A DNA stretch of 64,000 nucleotides from Zygaena filipendulae. Its lineage: Eukaryota; Arthropoda; Insecta; Lepidoptera; Zygaenidae. This document shows, piece after piece, positions 22,422 to 35,900 of this stretch. How positions within the stretch are numbered: the stretch's first letter is position 1; each line of letters starts with the position of its first letter. The translations under genes and the position numbers were made by a program. The notes beneath the pieces were generated by a model. It made no database searches. It worked only from the letters and a program-made list of their open reading frames with translations, and was not told where the DNA came from. Where the stretch lies: NCBI GenBank assembly GCA_907165275.2, contig OU015661.1, positions 4,533,501 to 4,597,500 on the forward strand, given 5' to 3'.

Positions 22422-23384
22422 ATATCAAAAAATCGACAGAATTCATAATTGTTATTTTGAAATTGCGGCAAAAAATCCTGGCCCTATTAAGAAATTAATA
22501 ATAATTAGTAACAAAAAAATAAGAAATACCCTTAAAAAAATCCCATCGCATTCATATTCCGCCTTAATTTATTGTTGAAACAATGCCGGCCGGGCTATGG
22601 GCCGTAGCCACGGATTACAATAAAGTAGGCACGGATTACAATAAAGTAGCCACGGATTACGGTAAAGTAAAATTTCAGTTAAAAAAGAAGACTTGGCTGC
22701 CTTTAAGCTTTAAATTGAAGCTCCAAATTGACGGTCAGTTTGGATGTCATCCGTAGCAGTACTCCACACCCCGTGCCCATTGACGGTCAGTTCACGGATG
22801 TCATCCGCGGATGTGATCCGTGGGATGTCATCCACCCCACTCACTGGCTGCAATCCGGCGTTTCTTTTTTCTGATTCGTAGTTTATGACTTAACCTTTAG
22901 GGGAAAATATTTTAGAAAGTTGGTAACGCTGTCGGCCAGTCGAGAAAAAAAAGCGCCGAATTGCAGCCAGTGAGTGGGGCGGATGACATCCGACGGATCA
23001 CATCCGCGGATGACATCCGTTAACTGACCGTCAATGGGCACGGTGTGGATTACTGCCACGGATGACATCCAAACTGACTGTCAATTTGGAGCTTTAAGCC
23101 ACGGATTACCTTAAAGTAGCCACGGATTACGGTAAAGTACAAAGAAGTAAAAAGAAGACTCGGCTGCTTGCCGTGGCTACTGCCCCTCCCCCGCCCACAA
23201 CCCGGCTGGCAGTATTCCCAACTTAGGGGTACAACAACAAATTTAGGCGGTAAATGAATGCGATGGGATTTTTTAGGGATATTTCTTATTGTTTTGTTAC
23301 AAATTCTTATTAATTTATTAATAGGGCCAGGATTTTGCTGCAATTTCAAAATAACAATTATGAATGCTGTCGATTTTTTGATAT
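22422..23384. repeat. ~0.96-kb foldback element with nested GGATGACATCC palindromes
   Basis: The outer arms start ATATCAAAAAATCGACAG (left) and end CTGTCGATTTTTTGATAT (right, to 23384) and stay complementary, with small gaps, almost to a centre near 22890. Inside are direct subrepeats of GCCACGGATTACGGTAAAGTA type and blocks with GGATGACATCCG and TGACGGTCA. A 180-bp part of the right half recurs at 23825-24005. The arms are about 450 bp. No coding sequence is present. This fits a foldback-type DNA transposon or a large MITE. Confidence 0.85.
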
Positions 23385-23476
23385 AACGTCAAAGACATTG
23401 ATTTCACAGGAAAAAAATAAATATATAAGAAGCCAAAAATCCTATTTTTTGCCTTCTTATATTTTTTCTAATATTT

Positions 23477-24014
23477 AACCGACTTCCGAAGAAGGAGGAG
23501 GTTCTCAATTCAACTGTATGTTGTTTTTTTTGTTTGTTACCTACGCGATTATTCGAAGACGACTGCATCGATTTGGAAAATTCTCTTTTTGTTTGAAAGG
23601 GTCCCGAGATGATCCCACACTCATGAAGTTAGGATATGATGATGGGATCTAAGAGAAATCGAAGGAACTCTTTAAATATTTCAGCATAGTGATTTGGATA
23701 ATAAATTGTCACTTTATAAACCAACCCACTTAAAAGCGAAAATCGACAGCTAAATAGGTAATAGGTAGATAGACTAAGTCTGCTCCAACCAAATTACAGA
23801 CATGGGCGCCCTATTTATTTCATATAATGAGTTTATGACTTAATCTTTAGGGGAAAATATTTTCGAGAGTTGATAACCTGTCGAGAAAAGAAGCGCCGGA
23901 TTGCAGCCAGTGAGTGGGGTGGATGACATCCGATTAACTGACCGTCAATGGGCACGGGGTGTAGATTACTGCCATGGATGACATCCAAACTGACCGTCAA
24001 TTTGGAGCTTAAAG
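23477..24014. repeat. AACCGACTTCC-family fragment and partial duplicate of the foldback
   Basis: AACCGACTTCCGAAGAAGG at 23477 is one end of a repeat family very common in Lepidoptera; related pieces lie at 27696-28612, 34625-35078, 39060-39125, 58061-59545 and 59515-59810. From 23825 to 24005 the sequence matches the right-central part of the foldback at 22883-23096, including GATTGCAGCCAGTGAGTGGG. Confidence 0.7.
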
Positions 24015-25690
24015 AACAATGACCAAATTTCTATAGGAGCTGGACTTGACTTTTATTTTTCATGTCCCAAAATAAACTATAGTTAGATTGATTTGTTTTT
24101 ATGTTGTAAATACCATCCCGTTTAAAAATCATATCTAAATAGCCACGATTTTTTAAAATAACATCAACAATACATTTGAGATTAGAATCAACAACTACCT
24201 TTTACCCGACCTAAAAGTTTAGTATAGTTAGCACGCCTAGTAATCTTCAAGGAAAAATTTTGGTCCGTAGAAAATTATTTTTAATCTGGATAGCAAAATG
24301 TTGCATGAAGTTTACCTCCCCGCCCGAACCCGTGTGTCTCCCCTCAAACACCATTGTCAAGTGTCAACCCAATATCCAAAGAGAATCTCTAAGTAGTTTG
24401 TGGTAGTTAGCAAAGAAATAAGCATAGAAATAATGTAGTAGCGATAGCGATAGTTACAAGTGGTAGTTATCAGTCCGAAAAAATGCCTAGGTCAAAACTG
24501 GTCAAAACGACAAAGGAAATCCAAAATAGAACAGCAAGTAAAGAGAGATGCGTGCGTGATTGCCAGGTCTTATGTCAATAGGGTACTTGCATGAATTTTT
24601 TTTTTCAATCTATTTTAAAGATATATGGCATACTTAAACAAAGCAATAAAAAGAAAAAAATATATGCATAAATTAATTAAATAGAGCATTTCAAAGTTCC
24701 TACTTTAGACTTTACCGCCGAAACGCGGAATGACGTCACTTGTTCAAAATTACGCCTTATTAGTCTGTGATAGAAATGTCACTGTCGTATTGACAGGGTC
24801 ATGTGATACTGACAGACAGATAACTTCAATATTCAAAAGTGAAATTAAGGTTGAACTGTGTCGATTTACTTCCAAAAGTTCCTGTAAAGAATCGAAATGC
24901 ATCTTACCGATGCATTTTAAAGTAAAAAACTTCAGAAAATGGAAAATATCCGTTTACTTAGTTTCTTTTGCCTTCTCTGAAAGAGGTAAATGTTTCCTAA
25001 AAAAAAAAAAAAAGACGTCATGTGTCAAGCTTGGCTGTGATTGGTGTTTCGTTGCAACGTTCCGTTTCAAAAAATTAAAAGTTGAATATTTTGGAAACTA
25101 TTGAAATTTTTTTAGTAAATCTTTCACGATAACGCTTTTCTAAGGCTCTATTTTTGAAATATTGACACAATTTCTTATTATAAATTTCATGCAAGTACCC
25201 TATTGTCAATAAAAAAAAAAAATAAAATAACAATGACAATCACTGGTGCGGGTCGAAGACCACAGATTAAGTAACTTGTCGAGGACAAATGACGTTCCGT
25301 TGTACGCAATTGAACAAAATGCTTATACTTACTATGAACCTACATAATTATTTTTTTATGACAAGAATGCACACACAGTTGTTGATTTGATGCCTACATA
25401 CTTATCGAGTAAAACTATTCAGAAAAACGTGAATAATTATAGTCTTTGAATAATAAGTCATTTTATACGCGAAATGAATCGTCAAAAGGTGCGTTCTGAA
25501 ACCACATACATGGATGTCGTAGAGTACAAAAACAAAAATAAATTGATATCTTTTTTTTTGTTATAGAGATAATTTTTGTGTTTTTTAAGATCTTAAAAAA
25601 TAAGGGTATTTTTCATATATATATCATATATGGACACCATTGTTTCATCTCGAGTACGATTTGGCCATCCTTCTTTCAAAGTCCTGACTA
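24015..25690. repeat. Dispersed element, copy C, inverted relative to 42300-43165
   Basis: Landmarks shared with 42300-43165 in reverse complement are TATAGGAGCTGGACTTGACT, AGTTAGATTGATTTGTTTTT, GAATCAACAACTAC, CAGTCCGTAAAAAATGCC (with changes), AACGTCATTTGTC, CAACAACTGTGTGTGC and ATGGACACCATTGTTTC. Copy C carries a MITE at 24578-25203 that copy D lacks, so the element is older than that insertion. No open frame with family similarity is seen. Confidence 0.8.
24578..25203. mobile_element. 626-bp MITE with ATAGGGTACTTGCATGAA termini
   Basis: The perfect terminal inverted repeats are ATAGGGTACTTGCATGAA and its reverse complement. The flanks show TGTCA on both sides (24573-24577 and 25204-25208), a possible 5-bp duplication. 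A second full copy lies inverted at 43982-44612 and a truncated, internally deleted one at about 46485-46918. A 124-codon open frame inside (24730-25104) occurs broken in the other copies and looks like no transposase, so the element is non-autonomous. Confidence 0.85.
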
Positions 25691-25737
25691 GTGACTTGGT
25701 TGTTGAAGGGCACAAACTACAGAGATACTACCGTTGA

Positions 25738-28700
25738 CAGGGGCGGATCCAGGGGGGGGGGCACTGGGGGCAATTGCCCCCCCTGAAGACCTAAATAGGT
25801 ACCTACTTTAATTAGACCTTAGAAAAATCTTCGCAAGGTTGTAGCTTTTCACCAAAGTTTCATCGTAATTTGAATAGAAATATACGAATGAACCTGAATG
25901 AACGAACAAATATTCATTTTTAAAACTCTATAAATTATTAGTTCGTAACGAACCCCTATGGAAGTTTGTATCTATTATTGTAAAACAAACACAAAATCTG
26001 TCAATTCTTTCTCGTTAAAACAAATTTTCTGTTTTGAAACTATTTGCCGTATGGTATATTTCTCATTTAAAAGGAGAAGTTTCTGTGTTTGGCTGTATAT
26101 ATGTTTTTACAATTATCCTTATATAATATGTAGTTTCTCTATCCCTTTTCTTTAACTTCATCCAACATCCTTGAGACTTGGAAGTAAGCTATTGTGATTT
26201 CACTTCCCAAAACTAGTTGGTACCTAACTCTTCTACTTTTTCCACGTTCAAAGCAAATCTATCCATATTATTTATTTATATTATGTTATATGTAACTGAC
26301 GAACTAAATGGAATTAATAGAATTTCGATTTTTATTCCCCGTCATATTGTACCTCTGTGCTCAAAAAATAGTCGGCGACTTTTATCACGTGCGTTGCGCG
26401 ATGAATTCGGATTTGGAAAAAATTTTGGGCAAATTTCCAAAATTCATCAAATTTTTCTTCTGTTGACTGTAAATTTTAAAATCTTCTATGGTCAAAAACA
26501 TCTTTTTGTTTCAATAGTACCTATTTTTCCGTATCTCGTCATATGGACGAAAATTATTCACTTCTCTGAGTTTTCTGCGTTATTTCCCAAATTTTCTCCT
26601 CATTTTACTAATCCAAGGAGTAACCTTCTCCTTTTTGTTTACGCCGATGTGTGCTGTATGAATCTGACAGAAGAGTAATTGAAATTGAAAATTGAAATTG
26701 AAAAAACTTTATTTGACACAACACAAAGATTTACAGCATACGTATACAACAACTAGACATAGTAACGCGATAAGTTGGAGCGGCTGCAAAATGTGTGTGC
26801 TTTACATATTCGCCAGGCGCACTACACATATTCTTTGTACCATCTTTAAAGTGCTGAGGGATCCCAAATCACGGACTTACTTCAAAGAAAGTTTCAGATT
26901 GCTTTATGTCGGTCGTGAAGCTACGTCAGGTAGTTAGGTAGTTCTTTGTTCTTCTGATCACGAAACACGTTTTTATCACATCACATGTGCACCTCTGATG
27001 GTATTTTTTCTCAGTTTAGTAAAAAAATCGCTATTAACCGTAACACTTCCCATTATTTTCCTATCACTTTATAGATACAAACCTACAAAATTTTAATTTA
27101 AAGTTGTTAATTCAGGTCAGATTCGCTGGAACGTAAATTTTTCATTTTTTACTTTTATCTGTTGTAGCTTCCATGTAGATTATTTTATGCATGAAAGTAC
27201 AAGTTGAAAATAATGAAATACAAAAAAAACTTTGATTTTACAGAGAATTGTACTCAAAAACTGCTATACCTACCTAAGCTCTATCGTTTTCGACACCACA
27301 TTTTTTTTAAATATGAAAAACATAAAACTAAAAAGCTAAAAATAACAAAATACCGACTTAATCCTCAGACAAAAATACATGTAGGTAATACTATTGTTGG
27401 TTTGTGCTACCACTTTTTGATTTAAATTCGGTGCCAAGCCCGCTTACGTCTACCCACTTGGGTTGTTCAGCTCACAACGAACTCGTGGCGGGACTGGACT
27501 TAGCCCATGTACCTACGCCATATTTGGCTTGTCACCGACTTCAAATAATAATAGTAGTCAAGTGGTAGAATAAACCAATAATAACTACTGGTACTGGTAT
27601 AATAACTACTGGTAATAACTACCAAAAATAAACTTACGTGTATTTTTGTCTGTTGGATAAAATCGATATTTTGTTATTTTTAGCTTTTTAGTTTTGTGTT
27701 GTTGGAAGTCGGTTTTAATTTTTTTGTTAAAATTTTGTTTATTTCTTGATTTCAAGTGAGTCCGTTTGTAAATTTATCTAAGTTACAATAGCCTAATGTC
27801 AATTGCTCATCGCCTTTCACAAAATACTGCTTTTACCGACGGGACGACAGGGACGTTGATTGTTGAGGAGTTCTCCTGGTACGTCATCATCAGTTCCACT
27901 TTACCATATACATTGTGACGAGCATAAATTATTTAGGAACCATATTAAAGTTAACGAATCGGAACTCGTGAAATACCTTTTATTGAGTAGTTCCGATGAC
28001 CATCTGTGGTCTTCATCATCAGTTTCACTTCTTCAAATTTTGCTTTCCAAAAGCAAATAAACGATTTACTATAAAAAATACAAAAATCGCTATAGGTGTG
28101 TCTGTAATTTTTGAAGAGTTCTCTTGATTTCTCCATGATTCCATCATCAGGTTCTCGATTTGGTGACAATGGGACCAACTTGGGAGTATACCCTTTCAAA
28201 CAACAAAATCAATTTTCTAAATCGGTCCAATCGAAACCCGTGAAATACGTATTATTGTTGAGTAGTTCCGATGAACACTTGTGGTCTTCATGATCAGTTC
28301 CACTTCTTCAAATTTTGCTTTCCGAAAGCAAATGAACGATTTACTATAAAATATACCCAAATCGCTATAGGTGTGCCTATTATTTTTGAAGAGTTCCCAC
28401 GATTTCCCCAAGATCTTTTGAGGATAATAAAGATTCCTAAACCATAAGATTCCATCATCAGATCCCACTTGGTGGCAATAGGACCTAATTGGGAGTATAC
28501 GCTTTCAAACAAAAAATGAATTTTCGAAATCGTTCCAACCTTAGCTTCGTGTAATATAAAAAAAAAACATACAGCCGAATGCGTAACCTCCTCCTTTTTG
28601 GAAGTCGGTTAAAAAATCGCGAAACATACACACAGATAATATAATACATACATAAGCTCAATTCAGATGCTCTCAATATGAAGCACTTAAATTTTATTAA

Positions 28701-28789
28701 TGGACTTTTTTGTCTATCCTGTTAATTCAAAAAATTTCATGGTGCAACCAAACTGCCCCCCCCTCAACCAAATCCTGGATCCGCCCCTG
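25738..28789. mobile_element. 3,052-bp non-autonomous hAT element with 8-bp TSD
   Basis: The terminal inverted repeats are CAGGGGCGGATCCAGG and CCTGGATCCGCCCCTG (16 bp, perfect). The element is flanked by the 8-bp direct repeat ACCGTTGA at 25730-25737 and 28790-28797. The longest internal frames (for example 26217-26678) show no hAT dimerisation or DDE features. A LINE-tail fragment (26690-26765) and an AACCGACTTCC-family repeat (27696-28612) are nested inside. Confidence 0.92.
27696..28612. repeat. AACCGACTTCC-family repeat nested in the hAT element
   Basis: It starts GTTGGAAGTCGGTTTTAATT and ends TTTTTGGAAGTCGGTT. Inner tandem subunits of ~280 bp carry GAACTGATGATGAAGACCAC-like words and GTGGCAATGGGACC. 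The minus-strand open frames here (27951-28199, 28217-28468) are parts of this repeat and not genes. Confidence 0.8.
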
Positions 28790-29966
28790 ACCGTTGAAGG
28801 GTGAAAGTTAGACATAATAAGTCTAGTTAATTTGTGGGTGAAAGCCCTACCTCAAGCCCTACCCCTCAGAAGAATAACTCCCTACCCTCAGAAGAATAAC
28901 TAACCTGAGGCCGTACCGAACACATGTGTGTCACGTGACGTCTTCGTTATTTCAGTCACTTCCCCGAGCAGGAAACTGGTAGTGATTACCTTCTCTCTGC
29001 TGGCTATATTTTAACTTGGGAAACAATATAACATTGTCATTGGCGTTTCACAATAATTGAAGAAGTAGATGAATAAATTTTTATTACTAAGAAACGTTGT
29101 CATTGGCAAATTATAAATATAGACGCCATTTGTTAAAAACTATGGCAAATGAGATCAGGTATGGAACTTTAAAGAAAAACGGTGCAGCCAATCGGTACTT
29201 CCAAACATTATCTATATAATCTATGTATATTATATTACTAATAATATAAAATGGGATAATAAATACAAAGGGCTATAGTAATAAAGTTTATGTTTGAAAG
29301 TTTAAATGTAGTCTTCCTAATATATCATATATCCGGCCCACTCAAATAAAAACTCTAACCAGTTGAATTAGAATTCAAATTTCGATCGATGATAATATCA
29401 TTTCAGCGGACTAATGTACTTGTATATGATATCCACTATTAAAGTATGAACCACTTATGTTCAAGCGTCGCGCGGCGTCAACAATGTTTCGTCCGTTGCC
29501 GTAAACTTCTCCGTTTAGCCGTCTTCGAATTCTACTAGTCGGCTGAGTAACGGTCGCGACTTGCGTCGTCAACGTTTCGCCCGTTGCGCTCGTTGCTCGT
29601 CGCGGCCGTTGTCGCTCATCGCGGCCGTCACCCGTCTTCGAATTGAACTAGTCGCCTGGGGATCGGCGAACCGTCCGTTCGTAGATCGTACGGCGACGGT
29701 CGATGTAACTAGTGCGTCCGTACAACGCCCACCGCTATTATATTATTTATTTGCTCTGTGGATACGGTAGTATCTTTATGTAGTTTGTGCTCACTGTGGT
29801 GTACTGGTGTAAGCAGACCATAGACATAAGTCATAAGTCTTTAGACATAAGTAGTATCTCTAAGTAGTTTGTGACATAAGTCTAGTTAATTTGTGGACCG
29901 CACTACGTGGTTTGTCTTTTTGTTGTGGATTAATATTTTTAGCTTTTAGGGTTTCTTTTTATTTTC

Positions 29967-29968
29967 AG
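29967..29968 (+). other. Candidate 3' splice site in the METTL16 5' UTR
   Basis: A run GTTTCTTTTTATTTTCAG ends 19 nt before the METTL16 ATG. It suggests that a non-coding first exon lies upstream, within or beyond the repeat-rich stretch to the left. No promoter motif could be assigned. Confidence 0.45.
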
Positions 29969-29987
29969 AAAAGTATTCATCGAAATA

Positions 29988-32900
29988 ATGGCACTTAATA
30001 AGTACATGCATCCCCGAAACATTTATAGAACTCCACCGAACTTTATGGAATTGTCTAAAATATATCCTGAATTTTCAGTTATATGTAAATTGGTTAGTAT
30101 TTCGGAATAAAATAAATTAGCATAAACTAGTATCATCTTTAGTAACTTTGCTGCTCTTGTAATATAATAAAAATTTAGTAGGTACTCTGCTATGTCTTTT
30201 ATGTGTCAAGAGTCAAATCTCCAAAACAGTAGGTACCTACTACATTTAAGTTGTTGATCATGGATTGTGATTTAAACTTGTACTTTCTTTTAATTCTCCA
30301 GGATGTTACAGGCAAAATTACTTTAGATTTCAAAGATCCTCACACATTGCGCATTTTAACCAAATGTTTGCTGAAACATGATTTCAATATTGATGTAGAG
30401 ATCCCCAACGATCGATTGGTTCCCACACTACCTCTTAGATTAAACTATGTACTGTGGATAGAGGATTTGCTTAAGACTTCGCAACAAGTAAATGATATCA
30501 GGGGTATTGATATAGGTAAGATCATTGATATGTTACAGAAAAGATTTATAGCTTTGAAAGTATATATAAACCTTATAAAATTAGTTCAAAATATTATGAC
30601 TTAAATGATTGAGCGTCAAGATATGATGATTATCTGACAGAAATAGAAGCTATGAGACATGTACAATTCTAAGGTATCAACTCCTGAGTAGCTGACAAAG
30701 TTGATTATTCCTTGTTTATCTGCAAACATTTTAAAATATTATGACCTAAAGATTGAGGGTCAAGATATGATGATTATCTGACAGAAATAGAAGCTATGAG
30801 ACATGTACAATTCTAAGGTATCAACTCCTGAGTAGCTGACAAAGTTGATTATTCCTTATGTGCACCTATGTTATAGTCAGTTTCAAACATTGGCGTATCT
30901 AGGGTTATTTTTCAGGCCTGGTCCCTGACATGTTATGGCCGATGCGATGCCCCCCCTCCCCCCTCCCCCCATATGCGCCTTTGGTTTCAAATATAGGCTT
31001 TGCTTTAGATTAACCCACATAAACTAAGACAGATTTTTTTGTAAAATATTTTGTCATTTGTGGTACTGTTTCTACCATTAAGTACTTGAGCCATTGATAT
31101 TAAAAGTACTCAATATGATTGACTTACTTTAGTATTCAAAGACTAACGGCTGCACTCAAAGTCGTTTTAATGATTACTTAATTTTAAGTAAGGATTTTTA
31201 AAACAAAACTTGTATTCCGAGACGTCATTAAATTAATGTTAATTGGCATTTAAGTAATTAAGTTAAATTTAGTTTAATGCCAATTAACATTAGGTTGTTT
31301 ACGTGTGTTGTGTCAAATAAAGTTTTCAATTTATTTATATAGGGTAATATCACGTTCTTCTTAGGTATTATGCTTTATTACTTTTCACCAAAGAATGAAT
31401 TTCTCCAGTTAGGTTGCATATGGACATAGATAAGCAATAGTGTGTTAACCCACACTGGAGAAATTTTGATTAAATTAAAGTTTTAAAATTATAGCGCCAT
31501 TTTGTGTCAAATTTTTTATGTTCAATATTTAGTTACATATTTAAACAATGTAATAAGATAAACACATAATTAAAAAACGTTCTCTAACTCTCAATAAATC
31601 GTTCTGAATTTATAACTTCATTTTGTGGGTTAACATGTTATTGCTTATCTGCGTCCATATTATAGTATGCATCTTACTAATTTGTTTTTTATTTAAGGTA
31701 CTGGGGCATGTGCAATTTACCCTCTACTGGGAGCAGTTAAAAACAAGTGGCATATGCTAGGTACGGAAACAGATGAACTGAGTTTGCTGAAAGCACAGCA
31801 AAATATAGAAAAAAATTATTTACAAGAGCTTATATCATGTGAGTTAGTGAATTTAATATTATGTCCATTAATTAAAACTTGATTATATTCAAAACAAATT
31901 TAACAAAATTCATAGTTATACATTATAATATGTATAATCAACAACAGGATTATCAGATCTGATACCAATAATTTTATATTGAAAATAAGTAAATTTTACT
32001 TAATTTAACAATTAGTTCTTCTTTCTTTTCAATTATGGCTAATATTTTGATTTCAATCACATTTAATTCTGCCATTAACAATGTTTTAGTTATTAAAATA
32101 ACTTCTACTTTCATAATTATGGCAAAAGACCAATAATTTTGTCAGATTATTTCCCAATATAAAACACGATTCTATTTCAAAAACTAGTTTCTTTCTTGGA
32201 AAATAAAATGATTGCTGAATAGTGATTAACCTCTAGGCTCTGCTGAATGTCACCTAGTCTGACCAGGTGTGGTCGCAGACTGAAATTTTGGTGGGGGGGT
32301 CACTAATAATATAATATGTTGAGTAAATTAGACTATATTGCACAATACACAATTTTATTGCACACAACATTATGAAAAAAGTAGATTTTTTTGGTCATGT
32401 CCCCCGTGATGCTCCCCTTCGAACAGCGCCAGAGTCTGACACAGTCAATGTAATGAATCGACAGCTGGTAGGCACAACAGTTCTTTAACCATGGTGTCTG
32501 TATTTAGTTTTTTTAATTTCTCATGCAAGTGAGTATATATATTCTTATGAGAATAAATGATCTTTAACCCGAACCCGAATCAAGAACTTTTGCAAGAACC
32601 CAATATTAGCTTCTTGTTCAGAACATTCAGAAGCTCACTTATTAACTTTAAATCATGATATTATGAAATATTTTATTCCAGGGTTCTAAAATATTAATAG
32701 CCCGAAATCCGGCCGTAAGATTGCTGTACCCACCATGTAGGTGATCAAACACTAATTTGTATGTATGCATTATAAATGGGGGAATACATATTTGCCAGGG
32801 TGCCAATCAAAATGTGGCCGCTAATATTTTTAATTAAAATAATATTAAATGAGTACTTTTAAAAAATTACACCCACTTAGTATTCAAATAAACTTCGATC

Positions 32901-35900
32901 CACTACATAGTAGTTAGTGTACGTAAAGAACTTAACAACTTATGGTTGCTTTGGTGCAATCAGCCGCAACCTATGTGCAGCCAGGTGTAAACAGGTAGTA
33001 CTTTGGTAAATTTTTACATCCATAATGTATATTCATCATTTGTATCTTAAATTAATAGTAGATAGTAGCCAAGGTCCGATATATAGACGCACGAGCGCAG
33101 CGAGGGCGCCTATAGTTCGAGGGTGCAATTGATGCTTAGACCCGAGCTAACTACTCTGCTTTACATCTCGATTGTGAGGTAAGTAGGTCCTTATTACCCT
33201 CTAGGGTAATAATGTAACTAGAAAAACCCTAGGGCGGTAAGAAATTAAAAAAAAACTTCACTCTTTCAAAAAGTTCGCGTAAATCTAACAATTTTTTAAT
33301 TACTTACCGCCCTAGGGCTTTTCTAGTTACATTATTACCCTAGAGCGCTAATTGGTCACCTACAAGCCCCATTTGGGATAATAAGGACCTACTTACCGAA
33401 TATGAGAGATAAAGGTAATTTATTTTTGTGATTGACAAAATAAATCTGCCTGTGTAAAAGTGGCCGCAAATAGGGGTTGCCAGCTGGTAAAGATAAAGTA
33501 AAGTGAAGTCAGAGTTAGCGGGCTAGATCGGTTGTCAGACAAAGATGGTGACTGCCACGTGTTTGTTGAAGCTATTGCGCATGCGTCAGTAGCTGGGGTT
33601 CTCAATCAAAAGCTCAAAAGATAGTAGGAATGCTTTTTTAATACTCTGAAAAAAATTTTTCATTACTCATACTCGGAAAGTAGGTCTAAAGTTGCCTGAG
33701 AAGCGGGTTGAAAGTAACACTTTTCAGCCCTAGGGAGAATCGCTTTCAACTGACAGCTGGATACTGCAGAAATTATGTAAAATAAAATTCAAAAAAAAAT
33801 TGCCGAGTGCGCCAAGGCAAAAAATAACTTTTTGAGTTCTTTACGTACACTACTTTGTAGTGGATCGTAGTATATTTGAATACTAAGTGGGTGTAATTAA
33901 AAAAAAAAAAGTTATTTAATATTATTTTAATTAAAAATTATAGCGGCCACATTTTGATTGGCACCCTGGCAAATATGTATTCGCTTATTTATAATGCATA
34001 CATACAAATTAGTGTTTGATCACCTAAATAATGGGTGCAGCAATCTTACGACCGGATCTCGGGTTATAAGTGCAATGGGCATGATGACAAGGTATAACAA
34101 TCGAAATTTTATTTAGTTAATTCGTTAGTTCGATAGTAATTTCAAATTATTGAAAAAATATAAATACTAATATTATAAAGCTGGATACCGTGGCTGGAGA
34201 GTTTGTTTGTTGGTTTGAACGCGCTAATCTCAGAAACCGATCCGATGTCCGATTTCAAAAATTCTTTCAGTTTTAGATAGCCCATTTATCAAGAGAGGCT
34301 TTAAAAGCTGTATATCATCTAGTAATGCGACTAGAGCCGTTTTTTACTCGAGTGACTTGAGTGAATTTGTTAAACTCGTATTCGAGTGAAAATAAATTTG
34401 CCAGTTGGTGACAAGCCAAATATGGAATAGATGTATAGATGGGCTTAGTCCACTCGCGCCACAAGCTCGTCGTGAGCAGAGCAACCAAAGTGGGCAGACA
34501 CAAGCGGGCTTGGCACCGAATTCAAAACGATTAGTAGTAGCACAAACCAATTATAATAATATTAGGTGTATTTGTGTCTTTTGGATTAAATCAGTATTTT
34601 GTTATTGTAAGCTTTTTAGTATTGTTTTTGGAAGTCGGTTTTAATTTTTTTGTTATTATTTTTTTTATGTTTGTTATACAGAGATAAAGCGCATTAAAGT
34701 TGAGGGTGAGGGGGTCGTGACGTCACTAACCGCTAAAATCACCATACAAGCTGTCAGAATAGTGACGTCACGCGAAATTTCAACTGAATACATGGGCGTT
34801 ATTTTTTGATTACGTAAAAAAAGAAAAAATACGTGTCCAATATTTTTTAATAATCTACAAGACGGACTAAAAAATAAAAATTAGTCAACATGCTTAACCA
34901 AGATCCCATCATCAGATCCTGACTTGGTGGCAATCGAACCTAATTGGGAGTAAACCCTTTCAAACAAAAAAAGAATTTTCCAAATCGGTCCAACCGTCTT
35001 CGAGTAATCGGTGAACATACATAAAAAAAAAACAATCGAACATAAAACCTCCTCCTTTTTGGAAGTCGGTTAAAAATGCCATTTCTGAGGTGGGGGGATG
35101 AAATAGTAGATTGTATCACAAGTTATTAAAATTGAATTTTTAGGGCGAGGTGTTACTTTGAATCCAGACCGGAGTGAAGGATTTTAGAGTAGAAGAGATA
35201 CTTACTCGTATATAGAATCCTGAACGGAGAGAGGGATTCAAAGGAAATCGCCAGAGGAAAAAATAATTTCAATGCCGACTGGTACACTCTACTTTTTATC
35301 CCCCTCTATGAGAAAATGAAACAAGATATCAAGATACAAACAAAAAAATATATATCGCTGTAATATATTTTTCATTACTCATGCTCGTAAAGTAGGTCTG
35401 AAGTTGCCTGAGAAGCGGGTTGAAAGTAACCCTTTTCAGCCCTAGGGAGAATCGCTTTCAACTGACAACTGTCAAATTATTAAAAAAAAACTAGGTCTAT
35501 TTTCACATTTCTATTGAACCATGTTTCAACTTTCTATACAGCCAGCGCGAAGTAAAATTGAAAGAACCTAAAGTTTAAGTAGGTATTAATTAAAATAAAA
35601 TTCACTCACTTTTTCTTAAGCTAATTCCTATTTATATTTTTTATTTTCTTTAATTAATACTTAATAATTAAAGAAAATATTTTTTTTAGGTCGCCACAAT
35701 GTAAATAAAAAATACTGGCTGAATAGCTAGCCGGCCAAAGAAAAAGAAATAGGTGGGAAAGTGTCAAGCGACTATCCGATCTTCACTCATTTTTTCTTTA
35801 GCTAATTCCTATTTTTATTTTGACTTTCCTTGCATTCGTAATGAAAAGCACAGTGTTACCCTCGGGAGAAAGTAACTTATTTAGTGCCTCGAACTATTGG

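Larger units (their letters stand above)
25710..29790. mobile_element. Candidate 4.1-kb composite bounded by GCACAAACTA termini
   Basis: The left end GCACAAACTACAGAGATACT (25710) and the right end, reverse complement of GCACAAACTACATAAAGATA (29790), are inverted and belong to the family of the 105-bp MITE at 16936. Most of the span is the 3.05-kb hAT insertion at 25738-28789. A CpG-rich block at 29460-29720 with repeated CGTCTTCGAATT and CGTTTCG words lies near the right end. Whether the two ends were ever one element is uncertain. Confidence 0.4.

Noticed and set aside
24730..25104. 124-codon frame that could be a small transposon protein
   Set aside because: The matching region in the copy at 43982-44612 is broken into short frames, and no transposase motif is present.
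26217..26678. 153-codon plus-strand open frame inside the hAT element
   Set aside because: Hydrophobic, Phe/Ile-rich translation of AT-rich DNA with no hAT transposase motifs and no splice context.
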